Shown here: positions 62,421 to 64,000 of the stretch, piece by piece | Numbering within the stretch: the stretch's first letter is position 1 | Layout: each line of letters begins with the position of its first letter | The notes under the pieces: generated by a model | The model's input: the letters and a program-made list of their open reading frames with translations, nothing else | Told to the model about the DNA's origin: nothing | The model's database searches: none | Translations under genes and position numbers: made by a program | Origin: an uncultured Ruminococcus sp. | Lineage (GTDB): Bacteria > Bacillota > Clostridia > Oscillospirales > Acutalibacteraceae | Direction of reading: 5' to 3' | Length of the DNA stretch: 64,000 bases | Assembly: GCA_910585865.1 (NCBI GenBank) | Contig: CAJUGO010000001.1 | Coordinates: 248,001 to 312,000, forward strand

Positions 62421-63644
62421 TTATATCTTTGTTCCGCATTCGGGGCAGAATTTTGCGCCTTCATTAAGTTCATAACCGCAATTTGTGCAGAAACGTTTTT
62501 TAGAAACTTCAGGTTTCTTTGAACCGCACTCGGAGCAGAATTTTCCTGTATTTACAGCACCGCAGGAACAAGTCCAGCTGCTGTCAGTAGCTGATGAACT
62601 ATTTTGCTGTGAAGCCTGCGGCTGAGACTGCTGAGGCTGCTGACTGTTATACTGCGGATTCTGCTGATATCCGCCAAGAATACCGGCACCGGCATTCATG
62701 CCAACACCCATTCCCATAAAACCGGCCATTGAACCGTTTGCATTTGAACCGGCATCCTTTAAACCTTCAGAAATATTTGCAGCAACATAACCCTGTTGCA
62801 CAGCGGCATCCGAAAGCATTGCACCCTTATTGCGCATATTGATAAGTGCCTGGCTGTCCTCATCGTAGGAAACATCCATACCTACTGAAAAAACTTCCAT
62901 ACCACGAGTCTGTGTCCACTCATCATCAAGAGTTTTAGCCATGTACTGACCAAGTAACCGTTGTTTCGACTTTATATAACTAATTCTTTCACCATCTGCT
63001 GAATACTGGTTTATAGCAGAACCGAGTGCACCTGTAAATTCATCATTATACTGCTGTCTTACCTCTGCGAAATCGACTGCTCTGTTCTCGGTAATTGCAC
63101 TTCTCGGAATAACTTCCTGATAAAACTTGAACGGCTCCACAACCTTGATTGAATATGTGCCGTGTGCACGCAGCATAAGCTCTGCATTATAAAAATTATC
63201 AAAATAATTTACCGGCGTTGATGTACCAAAAGGAATACCCTTAATCTCTTGGAGATTAATATAAAAAACCCTTTGGTTCTGAGAAGGAATACCTCCAAAT
63301 TTAATACGGTTAAAGGTCTCCTTGATTGAGTCGCCAAACTGACCGCAGAAAAGTGAAGGCATGGAGCTGTTGCTTACCTTAAAATAACCCGGTTCAGCAG
63401 TAAAATCAACAATCTTTCCGCCGTCAAGCAAAATCATCATTTGATTGTCGTAAACATGAATTACCGAACCATTTGAAACAATATTCTCCGAGCCTTTTTT
63501 GTTTTGACTCTTGCCGTTTTGCGAAACAAGTCTGCCGGGGCAAATAAGAGTGTTGTCACCCATAGGCGACGGTTCAATGACCTCCTGCCAAGAGTCGGCA
63601 AGAGCTCCTCCGACAGCATTAATTGCAGCCTTAATAATACCCAT
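62421..63644 (-). CDS. SPFH/virion core-like protein (YdjI-like) with zinc ribbons
   Basis: The 407-residue protein begins with an SPFH-type domain (about 20-330), including WQEVIEPSPMGDNTLICPG and QVIYIN-like strand INLQEIKGIPFGTST. A Gly/Met/Gln-rich linker follows. Two zinc ribbons come at the C-terminus (CSCGAVNTGKFCSECGSK and CTNCGYELNEGAKFCPECG). YdjI-type proteins recruit PspA to the membrane in Bacillus. It precedes the zinc-ribbon gene by 35 bases. Confidence 0.85.
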   Translation of the reverse strand: MGIIKAAINAVGGALADSWQEVIEPSPMGDNTLICPGRLVSQNGKSQNKKGSENIVSNGSVIHVYDNQMMILLDGGKIVDFTAEPGYFKVSNSSMPSLFCGQFGDSIKETFNRIKFGGIPSQNQRVFYINLQEIKGIPFGTSTPVNYFDNFYNAELMLRAHGTYSIKVVEPFKFYQEVIPRSAITENRAVDFAEVRQQYNDEFTGALGSAINQYSADGERISYIKSKQRLLGQYMAKTLDDEWTQTRGMEVFSVGMDVSYDEDSQALINMRNKGAMLSDAAVQQGYVAANISEGLKDAGSNANGSMAGFMGMGVGMNAGAGILGGYQQNPQYNSQQPQQSQPQASQQNSSSATDSSWTCSCGAVNTGKFCSECGSKKPEVSKKRFCTNCGYELNEGAKFCPECGTKI

Positions 63645-63717
63645 TATAAAACTCCTTTTTAAATAAATTTCGGACGTGTAAAATACGCCGCCATAATATC
63701 ATATATGTCTTTACTAA

Positions 63718-64000
63718 TCAGAATTGCCGTTTTTGAAGAGTCTGTTCCTTTATGGAATCAAACTTCCATGCTCGGATATTTATTTCTTGTACCCCAGTCC
63801 CGCAATATTCGCAAAACTTTTCTCCGAGATTTTTAATTGGTGCTCCGCAGTTAGGGCAGTTAATCCCAAGTGCAGTAACTTGACTTTTTATGCTGTCCGC
63901 ATCCTGGATATATACCAGTTCAACCTCATATACAGTTTGCATTTTATTCTCTCTGCTGCCGAAAACAACCTTTCCGTCACTGTCAGTAACATAAGAATAA
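63718..64000 (-). CDS. Zinc-ribbon protein, 5' end cut by the window
   Basis: The reading frame is open to the window edge, with no stop between 63942 and 64000, so ATG 63942 is probably internal. The visible part starts YSYVTDSDGKVVFGSRENK and includes INCPNCGAPIKNLGEKFC and EYCGTGVQ, a zinc ribbon. It ends TLQKRQF. It is the most upstream visible gene of the ydjG/H/I-like cluster. Function unknown. Confidence 0.7.
   Translation of the reverse strand, partial: YSYVTDSDGKVVFGSRENKMQTVYEVELVYIQDADSIKSQVTALGINCPNCGAPIKNLGEKFCEYCGTGVQEINIRAWKFDSIKEQTLQKRQF

Noticed and set aside
1..64000. tRNA, rRNA, insertion sequence or prophage
   Set aside because: No cloverleaf, rRNA-like conserved stretch, transposase, integrase or terminal inverted repeat was recognised in any intergenic region.

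Overview
The window looks like chromosome of a low-GC, anaerobic, Gram-positive gut Clostridium-type bacterium, most likely Oscillospirales/Ruminococcaceae and possibly close to the starch-degrading ruminococci (this placement is inference). The evidence is AT-rich DNA, strong AGGAGG ribosome sites, CIRCE/HrcA control, SipW-type (Ser/His) signal peptidases, pyruvate:ferredoxin oxidoreductase, [FeFe]-hydrogenase maturases, 2-hydroxyacyl-CoA dehydratase-type activases and a secreted amylase with a starch-binding module. I see no rRNA, tRNA, insertion sequence, prophage or CRISPR array.

Layout. 1-6005: heat-shock operon hrcA-grpE-dnaK-dnaJ-prmA behind a sigma-A promoter and a perfect CIRCE operator. 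6090-10287: small membrane proteins, an Mrp/NBP35 ATPase and a UPF0340 protein. 10354-15392 (minus): citrate synthase, secreted GH13 amylase, Cof-type HAD phosphatase. 15577-35613 (minus): a 20-kb cell-surface locus. 36028-48736: a small DUF6472-like Cys protein, a LOG-family protein, two MATE transporters, a tandem-ASKHA activase with its partner, a CpXC protein, a YoaK-like protein and a Nudix-cytidine deaminase fusion. 48887-57397 (plus, with one minus gene): HAD phosphatase, PFOR, AraC regulator, PNPOx-like protein, and MgtE behind a structured leader. 57566-60308 (minus): TM1266-like regulator, hydE, hydG. 60485-64000 (minus): TPM, zinc-ribbon and SPFH membrane proteins resembling the B. 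subtilis ydjG/ydjH/ydjI set, plus a gene cut by the window edge.

The surface locus is the most interesting part. It encodes three SipW-like Ser/His signal peptidases and nine membrane-anchored or exported proteins. Eight of the nine carry TasA/camelysin-like leaders, most ending in A-W-F, A-W-Y or S-W. Seven of the nine also share a C-terminal W-x-(E/D)-G-x-(D/N/E) strand motif, which suggests one expanded paralogous family. In the middle sit a membrane-anchored McrB-like AAA+ ATPase and an 848-residue protein with a DUF2357-like (McrC N-terminal-like) head and a long coiled coil, with no nuclease motif visible. One cargo protein of 1169 residues adds InlB-type B-repeats and three starch-binding-like (CBM26-like) modules. 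My working hypothesis is an ATP-driven, SipW-processed surface fibre or adhesion apparatus, perhaps binding starch or other glycans.

The metabolic genes fit a fermenter. PFOR makes acetyl-CoA and reduced ferredoxin, the HydE/HydG enzymes support an [FeFe] hydrogenase encoded elsewhere, and citrate synthase feeds glutamate synthesis. The activase pair would energise a 2-hydroxyacyl-CoA-type dehydratase or related reductase whose catalytic subunits are not in this window. Many starts were moved downstream of the longest reading frame because the upstream GTG or TTG lies inside the Shine-Dalgarno sequence.
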